Below are positions 14,700 to 24,322 of a stretch of 38,483 nt of DNA, piece after piece (position 1 is the first letter of the stretch; each line of letters opens with the position of its first letter). The position numbers were made by a program, and so were the translations under genes. The stretch lies in contig NZ_JADMJO010000067.1 of the NCBI RefSeq assembly GCF_018780385.1, positions 1-38,483 on the forward strand, given 5' to 3'. The notes below the pieces were generated by a model that saw only the letters and a program-made list of their open reading frames with translations, made no database searches and was not told where the DNA came from. The DNA comes from Hydrogenophaga sp. (GTDB lineage Bacteria > Pseudomonadota > Gammaproteobacteria > Burkholderiales > Burkholderiaceae_C).

Positions 14700-16442
14700 A
14701 TGCGCCCGAGTCAAGCCAGAGACAAGACAAGCACCCCCGTCGACCTGTACGACGCCTTGCACAGCCGCTTTGGCTGGGAGGTGCCCGAACACTTCAACAT
14801 GGCGCAGATGTGCATGCGGCGCTGGGCGCAGGACCCCACGCGCGCCCGCGACACGGCTGTGATCGCGTGTGCGCCCCAGCAGAAGGATCGGCGCCACAGC
14901 TATGCCGAACTGCTTGACCAAGCGAACCGCTTGTCCAACGCACTGGCTGCGCTGGGCGTGCAACGCGGTGACCGCGTGGCCATCGTGCTGCCGCAGCGCT
15001 TCGAAACGGCGGTGGCCTACATGGCGGTGCTGCAGATGGGCGCCGTGGGCATGCCGCTGTCGCAACTCTTCGGGCCCGAGGCGCTGGAGTTCCGGCTGCA
15101 GGACAGCGAAGCGGTGGCGGCCATCTGTGACCAGCCTTCGTTGCCCGCATTGCTGGGTGTGCGCGACGATTGCCCGCTGCTGCGCTGCGTGATCGGGCTG
15201 GACGGTGACGGCACGCCCGAGGGCATGCGCGCCGATCTCGACTGGACCGAGCTGCTCGCGCAGGAGCCGGCTGAATTCACACCCGTGAACACGCTGGCCG
15301 ACGAGGCGGCCGTGCTCATCTACACCAGCGGCACCACCGGCAACCCCAAGGGCGCGCTGATTCCGCACCGCGCGCTCATCGGCAACCTCACCGGTTTCGT
15401 GTGCAGCCAGAACTGGTTCGGATTCGACCCGTTCAACGCCTCGGCTCCTTCCAAGGCGGTGTTCTGGTCGCCGGCCGACTGGGCCTGGACCGGTGGCCTC
15501 ATGGACGCGCTGCTGCCCGCGCTGTATTTTGGCCGCCCCATCGTCGCGTTCAACGGACGGTTCAGCCCGCAGACCGCGTTCGAGCTGATCGAGCGCCACG
15601 GCGTCACGCACAGCTTTTTGTTTCCCACGGCGCTCAAAGCCATGATGAAGGCCATCCCCGCGCCGAAGAAGCAATACCGCTTCAAGCTGGAGGGCCTCAT
15701 GAGCGCAGGCGAGGCGGTGGGTGACGCGGTGTTCGCCTACTGCCAGGACCAGCTGGGCGTGACGGTGAACGAGATGTTCGGTCAGACCGAGATCAATTAC
15801 ATCGTGGGCAACTGCGTGCGTCTCTATCCGGCCAGGCCAGGCAGCATGGGCAAGGGCTACCCGGGCCACCGCGTGGCGGTGATTGACGACGAGGGCAACG
15901 AGTGCCCGGTGGGCGTGCCCGGCGATGTGGCGGTGCACCGGCTCGACGTGCACGGCGATCCCGACCCGATCTTTTTTCTGGGCTACTGGAAGAACGAGGC
16001 GTCGACCCGGGCCAAGTACACGGGCGACATGGCCAACAGCTGGTGCCGCACGGGCGACATGGCCACGCGCGACGCTGACGGCTATCTCTGGTACCAGGGC
16101 CGCGCGGACGATGTGTTCAAGGCCGCGGGTTACCGCATCGGGCCGAGCGAGATCGAGAACTGTCTGGTGAAGCACCCGGCCGTGGCCAACGCGGCGGTGG
16201 TGCCCAAGCCCGATGCGGAGCGCGGCGCGGTGGTCAAGGCCTATGTGGTGCTGGCTCCGGGGCACATGGCAAGTGATGAATTGGTGAAGAAACTGCAGGC
16301 GCATGTGAAGGGCAAGCTTGCGCCGTACGAATACCCGAAAGAGATCGAGTTCATCGACGCCTTGCCGATGACCACCACGGGCAAGGTGCAGCGGCGGGTG
16401 TTGCGGTTGCAGGAAGAATCGCGGGCTGCGTTGCGTGCCTGA
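14700..16442 (+). CDS. AMP-forming acyl-CoA synthetase, MACS-like
   Basis: This enzyme of the ANL superfamily activates a carboxylic acid with ATP to the acyl-adenylate and then to the CoA thioester. In the 580-residue protein the phosphate-binding motif YTSGTTGNPKG is at 208-218, the PADWAWTGGL segment typical of acetyl/medium-chain acyl-CoA synthetases follows, then the FGQTE adenylate motif, GYWKNE, and the catalytic-lysine region TTTGKVQRR near the C terminus. No signal peptide. Chain length specificity is not readable from the sequence. It begins next to the divergent hydrolase gene and ends just before an intergenic repeat. Its own Shine-Dalgarno is weak (GAGAG about 6-10 bases upstream). 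Confidence 0.9.
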   Translation: MRPSQARDKTSTPVDLYDALHSRFGWEVPEHFNMAQMCMRRWAQDPTRARDTAVIACAPQQKDRRHSYAELLDQANRLSNALAALGVQRGDRVAIVLPQRFETAVAYMAVLQMGAVGMPLSQLFGPEALEFRLQDSEAVAAICDQPSLPALLGVRDDCPLLRCVIGLDGDGTPEGMRADLDWTELLAQEPAEFTPVNTLADEAAVLIYTSGTTGNPKGALIPHRALIGNLTGFVCSQNWFGFDPFNASAPSKAVFWSPADWAWTGGLMDALLPALYFGRPIVAFNGRFSPQTAFELIERHGVTHSFLFPTALKAMMKAIPAPKKQYRFKLEGLMSAGEAVGDAVFAYCQDQLGVTVNEMFGQTEINYIVGNCVRLYPARPGSMGKGYPGHRVAVIDDEGNECPVGVPGDVAVHRLDVHGDPDPIFFLGYWKNEASTRAKYTGDMANSWCRTGDMATRDADGYLWYQGRADDVFKAAGYRIGPSEIENCLVKHPAVANAAVVPKPDAERGAVVKAYVVLAPGHMASDELVKKLQAHVKGKLAPYEYPKEIEFIDALPMTTTGKVQRRVLRLQEESRAALRA

Positions 16443-16492
16443 ACCTCGCGGGCTCGTGAGCGCACGGCGTTCTGCTCCGCGAATGTCCTCCG
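16443..16492. repeat. partial copy of the structured intergenic repeat
   Basis: This stretch matches the reverse complement of 29528-29577: both share ACCTCGCGGG, then CGGCG.TCTGCTCCGCGAAT, then GTCCTCCG. The copy starts directly after the synthetase stop codon and lacks the second half of the element. The rest of the gap to the LysR gene (16493-16531) shows nothing I can name. Confidence 0.7.
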
Positions 16493-16531
16493 TGGTCGCC
16501 GATGACCGGACCAAGCCGGAAAAAAAAGAAC

Positions 16532-17452
16532 TCAGGCCAAAGGACGCCGAGACCGCGACTGGTCCCGCGCCACCTCGATGAACTCCAGCACCTCCGCGCG
16601 AGGTTGAGAACCACGCCGCCACACCAGCCCCACATCCACAGTGGGCACGGCGTCGCGCAAGGTCCGCACCTCCACGTGCTCGGCGTCCAGCGTCCACGGC
16701 CGGTACAGAAAATCCGGCAACACTGCCAAGCCAGCACCTACCCCCACCAGCGAACGCACTGCCTCCAGCGACGAGGTGCGCAACACCGTGCGCGGCTTCA
16801 GTTGGTGACGTGCCCACACGCTGCGCATCAACACCTCGATGCGGTCGGCCTGCAGCACCACCAGATCGTGTTGCACGCACTCGGCAAGACTCACCTCCGC
16901 CTGTGAGGCTAATGGGTGGTCGGCCGCCATCCACACGCGGTTGGGTGAGCGCGTGAGCGTCTCCGCCACCAGCGCCTGCGGCTCGCCCAGTGCGTTGCTC
17001 ACCATGATCGCGATGTCCAGCTCACCGTTGATCAACAGGTGTTCGAGGAAGGGTGGGGCGTCTTCCACCACCTGCAGATCCACGCCCGGGCAGGTGCGGC
17101 GAAAACGCGCGAACACCTCGGAGAGGTAGTAGCCGGCGACCAGGCTGGTCACGCCGATGGTGAGCGCGCCTGTCAGCGGCGTGGCACTCGGGTACACGCC
17201 ACGTGTGGCATCGGCCACGGCGCCGATCACGCGCCGTGCCTTCACCTGGAAACGGTGACCCTCGGGCGTGAGCCGCATGCCCTTGGGGCTGCGCTCGAAC
17301 AGCACCAGGCCCAGTTCGTCTTCGAGCTCGAGCACGCTCTTGGTGATGGCCGACTGCGCGATGCTGAGCATGCGCGAGGCGGCGGCCACCGAGTCCGATT
17401 CGGCCACCGCAAGGAAGTAGCGGAACTGCTTGAGCGTGATGTGCCGGTTCAT
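16532..17452 (-). CDS. LysR-family transcriptional regulator
   Basis: The 306-residue protein has the LysR architecture: an N-terminal winged helix-turn-helix at about residues 5-64 (LKQFRYFLAVAESDSVAAAS...QSAITKSVLELEDELG) and a C-terminal periplasmic-binding-protein-like effector domain from about 92. It is divergent from the ydcSTUV-patD operon, with a 201-base gap, the usual arrangement for a LysR protein controlling its neighbour, so it is the likely regulator of polyamine or aminobutyraldehyde use here. The effector is unknown. In E. coli the ydc operon has a MocR-type neighbour (YdcR) instead, so the regulator appears to be replaced in this lineage. Confidence 0.93.
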   Translation of the reverse strand: MNRHITLKQFRYFLAVAESDSVAAASRMLSIAQSAITKSVLELEDELGLVLFERSPKGMRLTPEGHRFQVKARRVIGAVADATRGVYPSATPLTGALTIGVTSLVAGYYLSEVFARFRRTCPGVDLQVVEDAPPFLEHLLINGELDIAIMVSNALGEPQALVAETLTRSPNRVWMAADHPLASQAEVSLAECVQHDLVVLQADRIEVLMRSVWARHQLKPRTVLRTSSLEAVRSLVGVGAGLAVLPDFLYRPWTLDAEHVEVRTLRDAVPTVDVGLVWRRGSQPRAEVLEFIEVARDQSRSRRPLA

Positions 17453-17514
17453 GCTGGTGCACCGTGAAACGTGGCGCCCTGTTGCGGTGCAAAAAAGATA
17501 TGGGTAAACCCTTG

Positions 17515-17531
17515 ATCTCTATTTTCGAGAT
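17515..17531. promoter_or_regulatory. candidate LysR operator upstream of ydcS
   Basis: ATCTC, seven bases, GAGAT: a perfect 5-bp dyad with an AT-rich centre. It sits 62 bases from the LysR start and 122 bases from ydcS. A second small dyad, GGGT-AA-ACCC, is at 17502-17511. LysR proteins usually bind dyads with an AT-rich centre in such divergent gaps. The surrounding 17490-17560 stretch is the most AT-rich part of the region. Confidence 0.4.
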
Positions 17532-17653
17532 AGCTTACCGCAGCAATATTGAATTTTGAAAGCGGGTGGGGCCTTCATACGATGCGCTTCGGCTGGCCTG
17601 CCGCGTGGTGGGCTGCGTTTCCGAAACCGTTCTCAAACCGAAGGTGATCGACC

Positions 17654-18841
<1,188 letters not shown>

Positions 18842-18842
18842 C

Positions 18843-18933
18843 GCGGCACACCCCCGCGCCGCGCCGCCGGCGCGTCACCCCCTCAAGGGGGCGATGCCTG
18901 AGGCCCGGCAAAGCCGGTTCCTCGGCATCTCTG
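18843..18933 (+). repeat. hairpin-forming intergenic repeat, copy A
   Basis: The core hairpin is CCCCC-TCAA-GGGGG at 18878-18891, followed by a conserved tail (AGGCCCGGCAAAGCCGGTTC, itself containing a small hairpin, then CTCGGCATCTCTGG). Copy B at 23231-23322 and the inverted copy C near 26990-27045 share the same blocks in the same order. It lies between ydcS and ydcT in a 124-base gap inside one operon, where it could protect ydcS mRNA or reduce read-through. The remainder of the gap shows nothing else. Confidence 0.75.
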
Positions 18934-18965
18934 GTTGAGGTTTCTTCACTCGTTGCATCACTTGT

Positions 18966-19985
18966 ATGACTGTTGCTGTCACCCTGGAGGGCGTGTCCTG
19001 CGTGTTCGGCAGCGGCGCACAGACCGTGCGCGCTGTCGATCACGTGGACCTCACCATCGAAGGCGGGGAGTTCTTCACCTTGCTCGGGCCCTCGGGCTCG
19101 GGCAAGACGACGTGTCTGCGCATGATCGGCGGCTTCACGCTGCCCACATCGGGGCGCATCCTCATAGGCGGGCAGGACGTGTCGCACCTGCCGCCTTACG
19201 CGCGGCCGGTGAACACGGTGTTCCAGGACTACGCGCTGTTTCCGCACATGAACATCCGCGACAACGTGGCCTATGGCCTGATGGTGCAGGGCGTGGAGCG
19301 CAGCGCGCGCCACGCGCGTGCCGAGCAGATGCTGGACCTGGTGCGTCTCTCCGGCGTGGGCGCGCGCCGCCCGGGCCAGCTTTCGGGCGGGCAGCGGCAG
19401 CGCGTGGCGCTGGCACGCGCACTCATCAACCAGCCGCAGGTGCTGTTGCTTGACGAGCCGCTGGGCGCGCTTGATTTGAAACTGCGCGAGCAGATGCAGA
19501 CCGAGCTGAAGGCGCTGCAGCGGCAACTGGGCATCACCTTCCTGTTCATCACGCACGACCAGCACGAGGCGCTCTCCATGAGCGACCGCATTGGTGTGTT
19601 CAACAACGGCCGGCTGGAACAGGTCGGCGCGCCGCAGGCCATCTACAACCAGCCGGCCACGCGCTTCGTGGCCGAATTCGTGGGCGCGGCCAACGTGTTC
19701 GACGGCGCACGCGCACGCGAGATCGCGGGTGTGGACAGCGTGATGCTGCGGCCTGAACGCATCCGGCTCGGTGCCTCGCCGCAGGCGCGCCTGAGCGGCG
19801 CGGTGATCGACGCGCAGTACTTCGGCTCGTTCTCGCGCGTGCGGGTCGACTGGACGGGCGAGGCCGTGTCGGTGGACCTCAGCCCCGAGCAACACCCCGA
19901 GCTGCCCACGCCGGGCGACACCGTGCACCTGCACTGGCAGGCCGACGCTGTGCACCCGCTGCAGACCACCGGGGCCGCAGCATGA
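18966..19985 (+). CDS. ydcT: polyamine-type ABC transporter ATP-binding protein
   Basis: This cytoplasmic subunit powers transport by ATP hydrolysis. In the 339-residue protein the Walker A motif GPSGSGKTT is at 41-49, the Q-loop FQDYALFPHM near 86-95, the signature LSGGQ at 139-143, Walker B LLLDEP ending at 165, and the H-loop ITHD near 198. A C-terminal OB-type regulatory domain (TOBE) follows from about residue 255 with MLRPERIRLG. This is the PotA/YdcT architecture. The stop overlaps the start of the next permease gene as ATGA. It begins 124 bases after ydcS, behind an intergenic hairpin repeat. Confidence 0.95.
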   Translation: MTVAVTLEGVSCVFGSGAQTVRAVDHVDLTIEGGEFFTLLGPSGSGKTTCLRMIGGFTLPTSGRILIGGQDVSHLPPYARPVNTVFQDYALFPHMNIRDNVAYGLMVQGVERSARHARAEQMLDLVRLSGVGARRPGQLSGGQRQRVALARALINQPQVLLLDEPLGALDLKLREQMQTELKALQRQLGITFLFITHDQHEALSMSDRIGVFNNGRLEQVGAPQAIYNQPATRFVAEFVGAANVFDGARAREIAGVDSVMLRPERIRLGASPQARLSGAVIDAQYFGSFSRVRVDWTGEAVSVDLSPEQHPELPTPGDTVHLHWQADAVHPLQTTGAAA

Positions 19986-20938
19986 GCGTGGCGCTGCCCG
20001 CAGCCCCTCGGCCTATGCCGCGCGCCGGCGCCTTGCGCTGGCTCTCGGACCTGCTCTACACGCGCCGTGGCTTGATGCTGGCAGCGCTCCTCGGCCCGCC
20101 GCTGCTGTGGTTCGGCGTGGTCTATCTCGGCTCGCTGTTCGCGCTGCTGGCCAACAGCTTCTTCACGCTCGACGAGTTCTCTGGCGTGGTCGACCGCTCG
20201 CAGCTTTCGCTGAACAACTTCCGCGAGATGACCGATCCGGCCAACGTGGACGTGGTGCTGCGCACCGTGGCCATGGCGGTCAGCGTCACGCTGGCGTGCG
20301 GCCTCATAGCCTTCCCCGTCGCCTACTACATGGCCCGATACGCGCGTGGTCCGCAGAAGGCGCTGCTCTACATCGCTGTGATGCTGCCGCTGTGGTCCAG
20401 CTACCTGGTGCGGCTGTACGCGTGGAAGCTGCTGCTGGCCAAGGAGGGCGCCATTTCCTGGGTGCTGGCCGAGGTGCACATGACCTGGCTGCTCGATGCG
20501 CTGCTGTCCACGCCGGGCATCGGTGGCAACTCGCTTTCGTTCTCGCGCCTGGGCACCTTCATCGTCTTCGTCTACATGTGGCTGCCCTTCATGATCCTGC
20601 CGATCCAGGCGGCGATCGAGCGCATTCCGGGCTCGCTGCTCGAAGCCTCCAGCGACCTCGGCGCGCGCGGGGGCACCACCTTCTGGAAGGTGATCTTCCC
20701 GCTCGCCATGCCGGGCATCGCGGCCGGTTCCATCTTCACCTTCTCGCTCACGCTGGGCGACTACATCATTCCGCAGGTGATCGGTGACTCCACGCTGTTC
20801 ATCGGCCAGGTGGTCTACCGCCAGCAGGGCGTGGCGGGCAACGTGCCGTTTGCCGCCGCCTTCTCACTCGTACCCATCGTGGTGATCGGCGTCTACCTGT
20901 GGATCGCCAAACGGCTGGGGGCTTTCGATGCGCTCTGA
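19982..20938 (+). CDS. ydcU: polyamine-type ABC transporter permease 1
   Basis: This is one of the two inner-membrane subunits that form the channel. The 318-residue protein has about six membrane segments: one near residues 30-55 after a short cytoplasmic N terminus, and five in the MetI-like domain. The EAA coupling motif that contacts the ATPase is [20 protein letters not shown] at about residues 222-241. It corresponds to YdcU/PotB by position and length. Its start overlaps the ydcT stop and its end overlaps ydcV by 11 bases, so the three genes are translationally coupled. Confidence 0.94.
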   Translation: MSVALPAAPRPMPRAGALRWLSDLLYTRRGLMLAALLGPPLLWFGVVYLGSLFALLANSFFTLDEFSGVVDRSQLSLNNFREMTDPANVDVVLRTVAMAVSVTLACGLIAFPVAYYMARYARGPQKALLYIAVMLPLWSSYLVRLYAWKLLLAKEGAISWVLAEVHMTWLLDALLSTPGIGGNSLSFSRLGTFIVFVYMWLPFMILPIQAAIERIPGSLLEASSDLGARGGTTFWKVIFPLAMPGIAAGSIFTFSLTLGDYIIPQVIGDSTLFIGQVVYRQQGVAGNVPFAAAFSLVPIVVIGVYLWIAKRLGAFDAL

Positions 20939-21734
20939 CCCATCGCGCGCCGGCTGGGGCCTGAAGGCCGCGACCTGGGCGGGCGTGCTGTTCCTGCACA
21001 TCCCGCTCGCACTCATCATCCTCTACGCCTTCAGCGCGGAAGACAAAAGTTATGTGTTCCCACCACCCGCGCTCACCACGCAATGGTTCGCCGCGGCCTG
21101 GGCGCGTGAGGACGTTTGGGCCGCGATCGGACTGTCGTTTCGCGTGGCGCTGGTGTCAACCGCGCTGGCCATGGTGCTGGGCACGCTGGCCGCCGCCGGC
21201 CTGGCGCGCACGCGCTTTTTCGGGCGTGACGCGATCTCGCTGCTGCTCATTCTGCCGATTGCATTGCCCGGCATCGTGACCGGCATCGCGCTGCGCACCG
21301 CGTACCACACAGCCGAAATTCCGTTCAGCTTCTGGACCATCGTGGTCGGCCACGCCACCTTCTGCGTGGTGGTGGTCTACAACAACGCGGTGGCGCGGTT
21401 GCGGCGCACCAGCCCCTCGCTGATCGAGGCCTCGATGGACCTCGGCGCCGACAGCTTTCAGACCATCCGCTACGTGATCCTGCCGCAGCTCGGTTCGGCC
21501 CTGCTGGCCGGTGGCCTGCTCGCCTTCGCGCTGAGCTTCGACGAGGTGATCGTGACCACCTTCACCGCGGGCCAGCAGACCACGCTGCCGATCTGGATGC
21601 TGCAGGAGCTGATCCGGCCGCGCCAGCGCCCGGTGACCAACGTGGTGGCCGTGGTCATCATCGCGCTGACCTTCATCCCCATCCTGGCCGCGTACTACCT
21701 CACGCGCGCCGACGAACAACCCGGCGGGCGCTGA
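20928..21734 (+). CDS. ydcV: polyamine-type ABC transporter permease 2
   Basis: This is the second channel subunit, PotC/YdcV-like, 268 residues, with about six membrane segments and the EAA motif [20 protein letters not shown] at about residues 166-185. The start at 20928 lies inside ydcU in another frame; the ATG gives the expected short cytoplasmic N terminus before the first membrane segment (about residues 14-36). It ends 40 bases before patD. With ydcT and ydcU it completes a full importer together with the YdcS binding protein. Confidence 0.94.
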   Translation: MRSDPSRAGWGLKAATWAGVLFLHIPLALIILYAFSAEDKSYVFPPPALTTQWFAAAWAREDVWAAIGLSFRVALVSTALAMVLGTLAAAGLARTRFFGRDAISLLLILPIALPGIVTGIALRTAYHTAEIPFSFWTIVVGHATFCVVVVYNNAVARLRRTSPSLIEASMDLGADSFQTIRYVILPQLGSALLAGGLLAFALSFDEVIVTTFTAGQQTTLPIWMLQELIRPRQRPVTNVVAVVIIALTFIPILAAYYLTRADEQPGGR

Positions 21735-21774
21735 GCCCGTCTCCCTTCATTCATTTCACCCAACGGAGAGCACC

Positions 21775-23229
21775 ATGGGAAAGACCCCTGAATTCCAGGT
21801 CCCGATGTCGACCGAGCTGTTCATTGACGGCCAGTTCGTGGCCGGCGAGGGCGAGGCCGAGCGCGTGCTCAACCCGGCCACCGGCGAGGTGATCGCGCAG
21901 GTGCCCGAGGCCTCGTACGAGCAGATCCACAAGGCGGTGCTGGGCGCCAGCCGCGCCTTCGACACCTGGAGCGAGACCACGCCGATGGAGCGCTCGCGCC
22001 TGCTGCTCAAGGTGGCCGATGCGATCGAGCAGCGCGCCGAACAGTTCGCGCGCCTGGAGTCGCTCAACTGCGGCAAGCCCTACCTGCGCGCGCTGGAAGA
22101 CGAGATTCCGGCCATCGTGGATTGCTTCCGCTTCTTCGCCGGCGCGGCGCGCTGCATGACCGGCTCGGTCGCGGGCGAGTACCTTCCAGGCCACACCAGC
22201 ATGATCCGGCGCGATCCGATCGGTGTGGTCGGTTCGATCGCGCCCTGGAACTACCCGCTCATGATGGCCGCGTGGAAGTGCGCGCCCGCGCTCGCGGCCG
22301 GCAATACGGTGGTGCTCAAGCCCAGCGAGCAGACACCGCTGACCACGCTGATGCTCGCGCGCGTGATCGCCGAGATCCTGCCCAAAGGCGTGTTCAACGT
22401 GATCTGCGGCCGCGGCCCCAGCGTGGGCCAGCCGCTGGTGGAGCACCCCTTGGTGCGCATGGTCTCGCTCACCGGTGACGTGTCCACCGGCCGCAAGATA
22501 CTGCAGGCGGCCACGGGCACGCTGAAGCGCACGCACCTCGAGCTCGGCGGCAAGGCGCCGGTGCTGGTGTTCGACGACGCCGACATCGAAGCCGTGGTGG
22601 AAGGCATCCGCACCTTCGGCTACTACAACGCCGGCCAGGACTGCACGGCGGCCTGCCGTCTGTACGCAGGTGCCAAGGTGTACGACCGACTGGTGGCCGA
22701 CCTGAGCAGCGCGGTGAAGTCGATCCAGATGGGCACGCAGGACGAGCCGGGCGTGGAACTCGGCCCGCTGATCACCGACCGCCAGCGCGACCGCGTGGCC
22801 AGCTTCGTGGAGCGGGCGCAGATGGTGGGCCACATGGAAGTGACGGCCGGTGGCAAGATGCGCGCGGGCAGTGGCTTTTTCTACGAACCCACGGTGATCG
22901 CCGGTGCGCGGCAGGACGACGAAATCGTGCGCCGCGAGGTGTTCGGCCCGGTGGTGTCCATCACGCGCTTCTCCGACCCCGACGAGGCCGTGACCTGGGC
23001 CAACGATTCGGAGTACGGCCTCGCGTCATCGGTGTGGACGCAGGACGTGTCGCGCGCGCTGCGCGTGGCGCGCAAGCTGCAGTACGGTTGCACCTGGATC
23101 AACACCCACTTCATGCTCGCCAATGAAATGCCGCACGGCGGCATGAAGGCCAGCGGCTACGGCAAGGACATGTCGATGTACGCGCTGGAGGACTACACGG
23201 TGGCGCGGCACATCATGGCCAAGCTGTGA
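21775..23229 (+). CDS. patD: gamma-aminobutyraldehyde dehydrogenase
   Basis: PatD oxidises 4-aminobutanal, made from putrescine by a transaminase or oxidase, to 4-aminobutyrate with NAD+. The 484-residue protein follows E. coli PatD (YdcW) over its length, sharing [34 protein letters not shown] and CGKPYL. The catalytic Cys290 is in GQDCTAAC and the general base Glu256 in LELGG. It is the last gene of the ydcSTUV-patD operon, 40 bases after ydcV, with GGAGAG before its ATG. Transport and first degradation steps of putrescine are thus encoded together; the transaminase or oxidase step is not in the window. Betaine aldehyde dehydrogenase is a related family, but the motifs favour PatD. Confidence 0.92.
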   Translation: MGKTPEFQVPMSTELFIDGQFVAGEGEAERVLNPATGEVIAQVPEASYEQIHKAVLGASRAFDTWSETTPMERSRLLLKVADAIEQRAEQFARLESLNCGKPYLRALEDEIPAIVDCFRFFAGAARCMTGSVAGEYLPGHTSMIRRDPIGVVGSIAPWNYPLMMAAWKCAPALAAGNTVVLKPSEQTPLTTLMLARVIAEILPKGVFNVICGRGPSVGQPLVEHPLVRMVSLTGDVSTGRKILQAATGTLKRTHLELGGKAPVLVFDDADIEAVVEGIRTFGYYNAGQDCTAACRLYAGAKVYDRLVADLSSAVKSIQMGTQDEPGVELGPLITDRQRDRVASFVERAQMVGHMEVTAGGKMRAGSGFFYEPTVIAGARQDDEIVRREVFGPVVSITRFSDPDEAVTWANDSEYGLASSVWTQDVSRALRVARKLQYGCTWINTHFMLANEMPHGGMKASGYGKDMSMYALEDYTVARHIMAKL

Positions 23230-23230
23230 A

Positions 23231-23322
23231 GTTACCCCCCGCCGCGCTGCGCGCGACCCCCCTCAAGAGGGGGGCGACACCTGCGGCCCGGCGGAGCCGG
23301 TTCCTCGGTGTCTCTGGATGGG
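23231..23322 (+). repeat. hairpin-forming intergenic repeat, copy B
   Basis: This copy has the core CCCCCCTC-AA-GAGGGGGG followed by GCGGCCCGGCGGAGCCGGTT, then CCTCGGTGTCTCTGG, matching copy A at 18843-18933. It starts right after the patD stop. With the C-run/G-run hairpin it may close the patD mRNA, though no T run follows. Confidence 0.75.
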
Positions 23323-23338
23323 GCGCGCTCTCCGGCAA

Positions 23339-23365
23339 CAAAAAAGCCCGGCGATTGCCGGGCTT
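23339..23365 (-). terminator. intrinsic terminator, best read on the minus strand
   Basis: AAGCCCGGC (23344-23352) and GCCGGGCTT (23357-23365) form a perfect 9-bp stem around GATT. On the minus strand a T run follows (complement of the A run up to 23345), which suits the OmpA-family gene that ends about 100 bases upstream on that strand. On the plus strand only two T residues follow, so patD termination here would be weaker. Confidence 0.85.
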
Positions 23366-23387
23366 CAATGTGGTCGGAGGGGATGCG

Positions 23388-23465
23388 ATCCGCCGCCGGG
23401 CCGCCCCAAGGCGGATCAGCCCCCTCGGGGGGGCAGCGACCCGCGCAGCGGCGGAGCGTGGGGGC
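23388..23465 (-). repeat. hairpin-forming intergenic repeat, related copy D
   Basis: Read on the minus strand this has GCTCCGCCGCTGCGCGGGTC, then the C-run/G-run hairpin around CCCCCCCGAGGGGG, then CGCCTTGGGGCGGCCCGGCGG. It is a variant of the repeat in copies A-C and lies in the opposite orientation to copy B, with the terminator between the two. It follows the stop of the OmpA-family gene by two bases. Confidence 0.6.
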
Positions 23466-23467
23466 AC

Positions 23468-24139
23468 TTATTGACGTGCAGGCTCGGCCACGTAAATTTC
23501 AACGCGGCGGTTCTGAGCGCGACCTTGAGCGGTGGCGTTGTCGGCGATCGGTTCGCGTGAGCCGCGGCCGTCGGTGGCGAAGCGGGTTGGCGACACGCCA
23601 CGGGCCACGAGGTAGTCGCGCGTGCTGTTGGCGCGGTTGAAGGACAGTGGGTTGTTCACCGCATCGCTGCCGGTGTTGTCGGTGTGGCCGACGATGGCCA
23701 CTGCGGTCACCGGGTTGGCGTTGAGCGTGTTGGCGAACTGGCCGAGCACGCGCTGCAGCGTGGGGCTCACCGTGGAGCTGCCGGTGGCAAAGCCCGCATC
23801 GGCTGGCACGTCCAGCTTGAGGCGGTTGTCAGAGGTCTGGCTCACGCCGATGCCGGTGCCGGCGGTGGCGGCTTCCATGGCGCGTTTCTGCTCCTGCATC
23901 TTGGTCGACCAGATGTAGCCGCCCAAGGCACCAGCGCCAGCACCGATGACCGCGCCCTTGGCCGCACCCTTGGAGCCACCGGTGGCAGCACCCAGCAGCA
24001 CGCCAGCCAATGCACCGATGCCGGCACCCTTGGCCGAATCGGTCTGGGTTTCGCTCATGTTGGCGCAGCCACTGAGCGCCATGGCGGCGGCCAGGGCGGT
24101 GATGGTCAGACCACGGGTGATGTTGGCAAGTTGTTTCAT
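23468..24139 (-). CDS. OmpA-family lipoprotein with glycine-zipper region
   Basis: The 223-residue protein is predicted to be lipid-anchored in the outer membrane and to bind peptidoglycan. A lipobox, ALSGC with Cys25, ends the signal peptide and the residue after it is not Asp. A glycine-rich segment (about 38-78, GIGALAGVLLGAATGG and GAGAGALGGY) resembles the YmgG/Rick-17kDa glycine zippers. The C-terminal OmpA domain carries GHTDNTGSDAVNNPLS and the peptidoglycan-contact region RANSTRDYL...GRAQNRRVEI. The architecture matches the YiaD/Pal-like group. The ATG at 24139 fits the signal peptide; a longer frame to 24220 is not supported. It is divergent from the tas-like gene, with a strong dyad in the gap. 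Confidence 0.93.
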   Translation of the reverse strand: MKQLANITRGLTITALAAAMALSGCANMSETQTDSAKGAGIGALAGVLLGAATGGSKGAAKGAVIGAGAGALGGYIWSTKMQEQKRAMEAATAGTGIGVSQTSDNRLKLDVPADAGFATGSSTVSPTLQRVLGQFANTLNANPVTAVAIVGHTDNTGSDAVNNPLSFNRANSTRDYLVARGVSPTRFATDGRGSREPIADNATAQGRAQNRRVEIYVAEPARQ

Positions 24140-24202
24140 GTTCAATGCTCCACTGGCGTTGTTGATGGATGGAAAAGAAAGACGGCTTCGGGCCGAGGGC
24201 AG

Positions 24203-24236
24203 CACCATCATCACACGCAAGGGTGTGTTGATGGTG
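24203..24236. promoter_or_regulatory. 34-base hairpin/dyad in the OmpA-family / tas divergent region
   Basis: CACCATCATCACAC (24203-24216) and GTGTGTTGATGGTG (24223-24236) pair at 13 of 14 positions around the loop GCAAGG. It lies 63 bases upstream of the lipoprotein start and 86 bases upstream of the aldo/keto reductase start. It could be an operator, or a 5' leader hairpin in the lipoprotein mRNA. The adjacent bases give no T run, so it is not a terminator. The rest of the 183-base gap holds no gene. Confidence 0.5.
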
Positions 24237-24322
24237 ACTGCGGCGCAACCCGATGCGCTCTAAACTTATACCTTGACCTATCGCTTTGGCATCACTTCCA
24301 TCCTGACTTTACAAAAAATTGC

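Noticed and set aside
14673..16934. A 753-codon open frame on the minus strand opposite the acyl-CoA synthetase
   Set aside because: Its translation crosses the intergenic repeat and the tail of the LysR gene and has no family features; the plus strand encodes a full ANL enzyme.
24273..24301. Promoter for the tas-like gene with -35 TTGACC
   Set aside because: The -35 word is good, but at 17-base spacing the -10 candidate (TTCCAT) agrees with the consensus at only three positions, so no firm promoter can be called.
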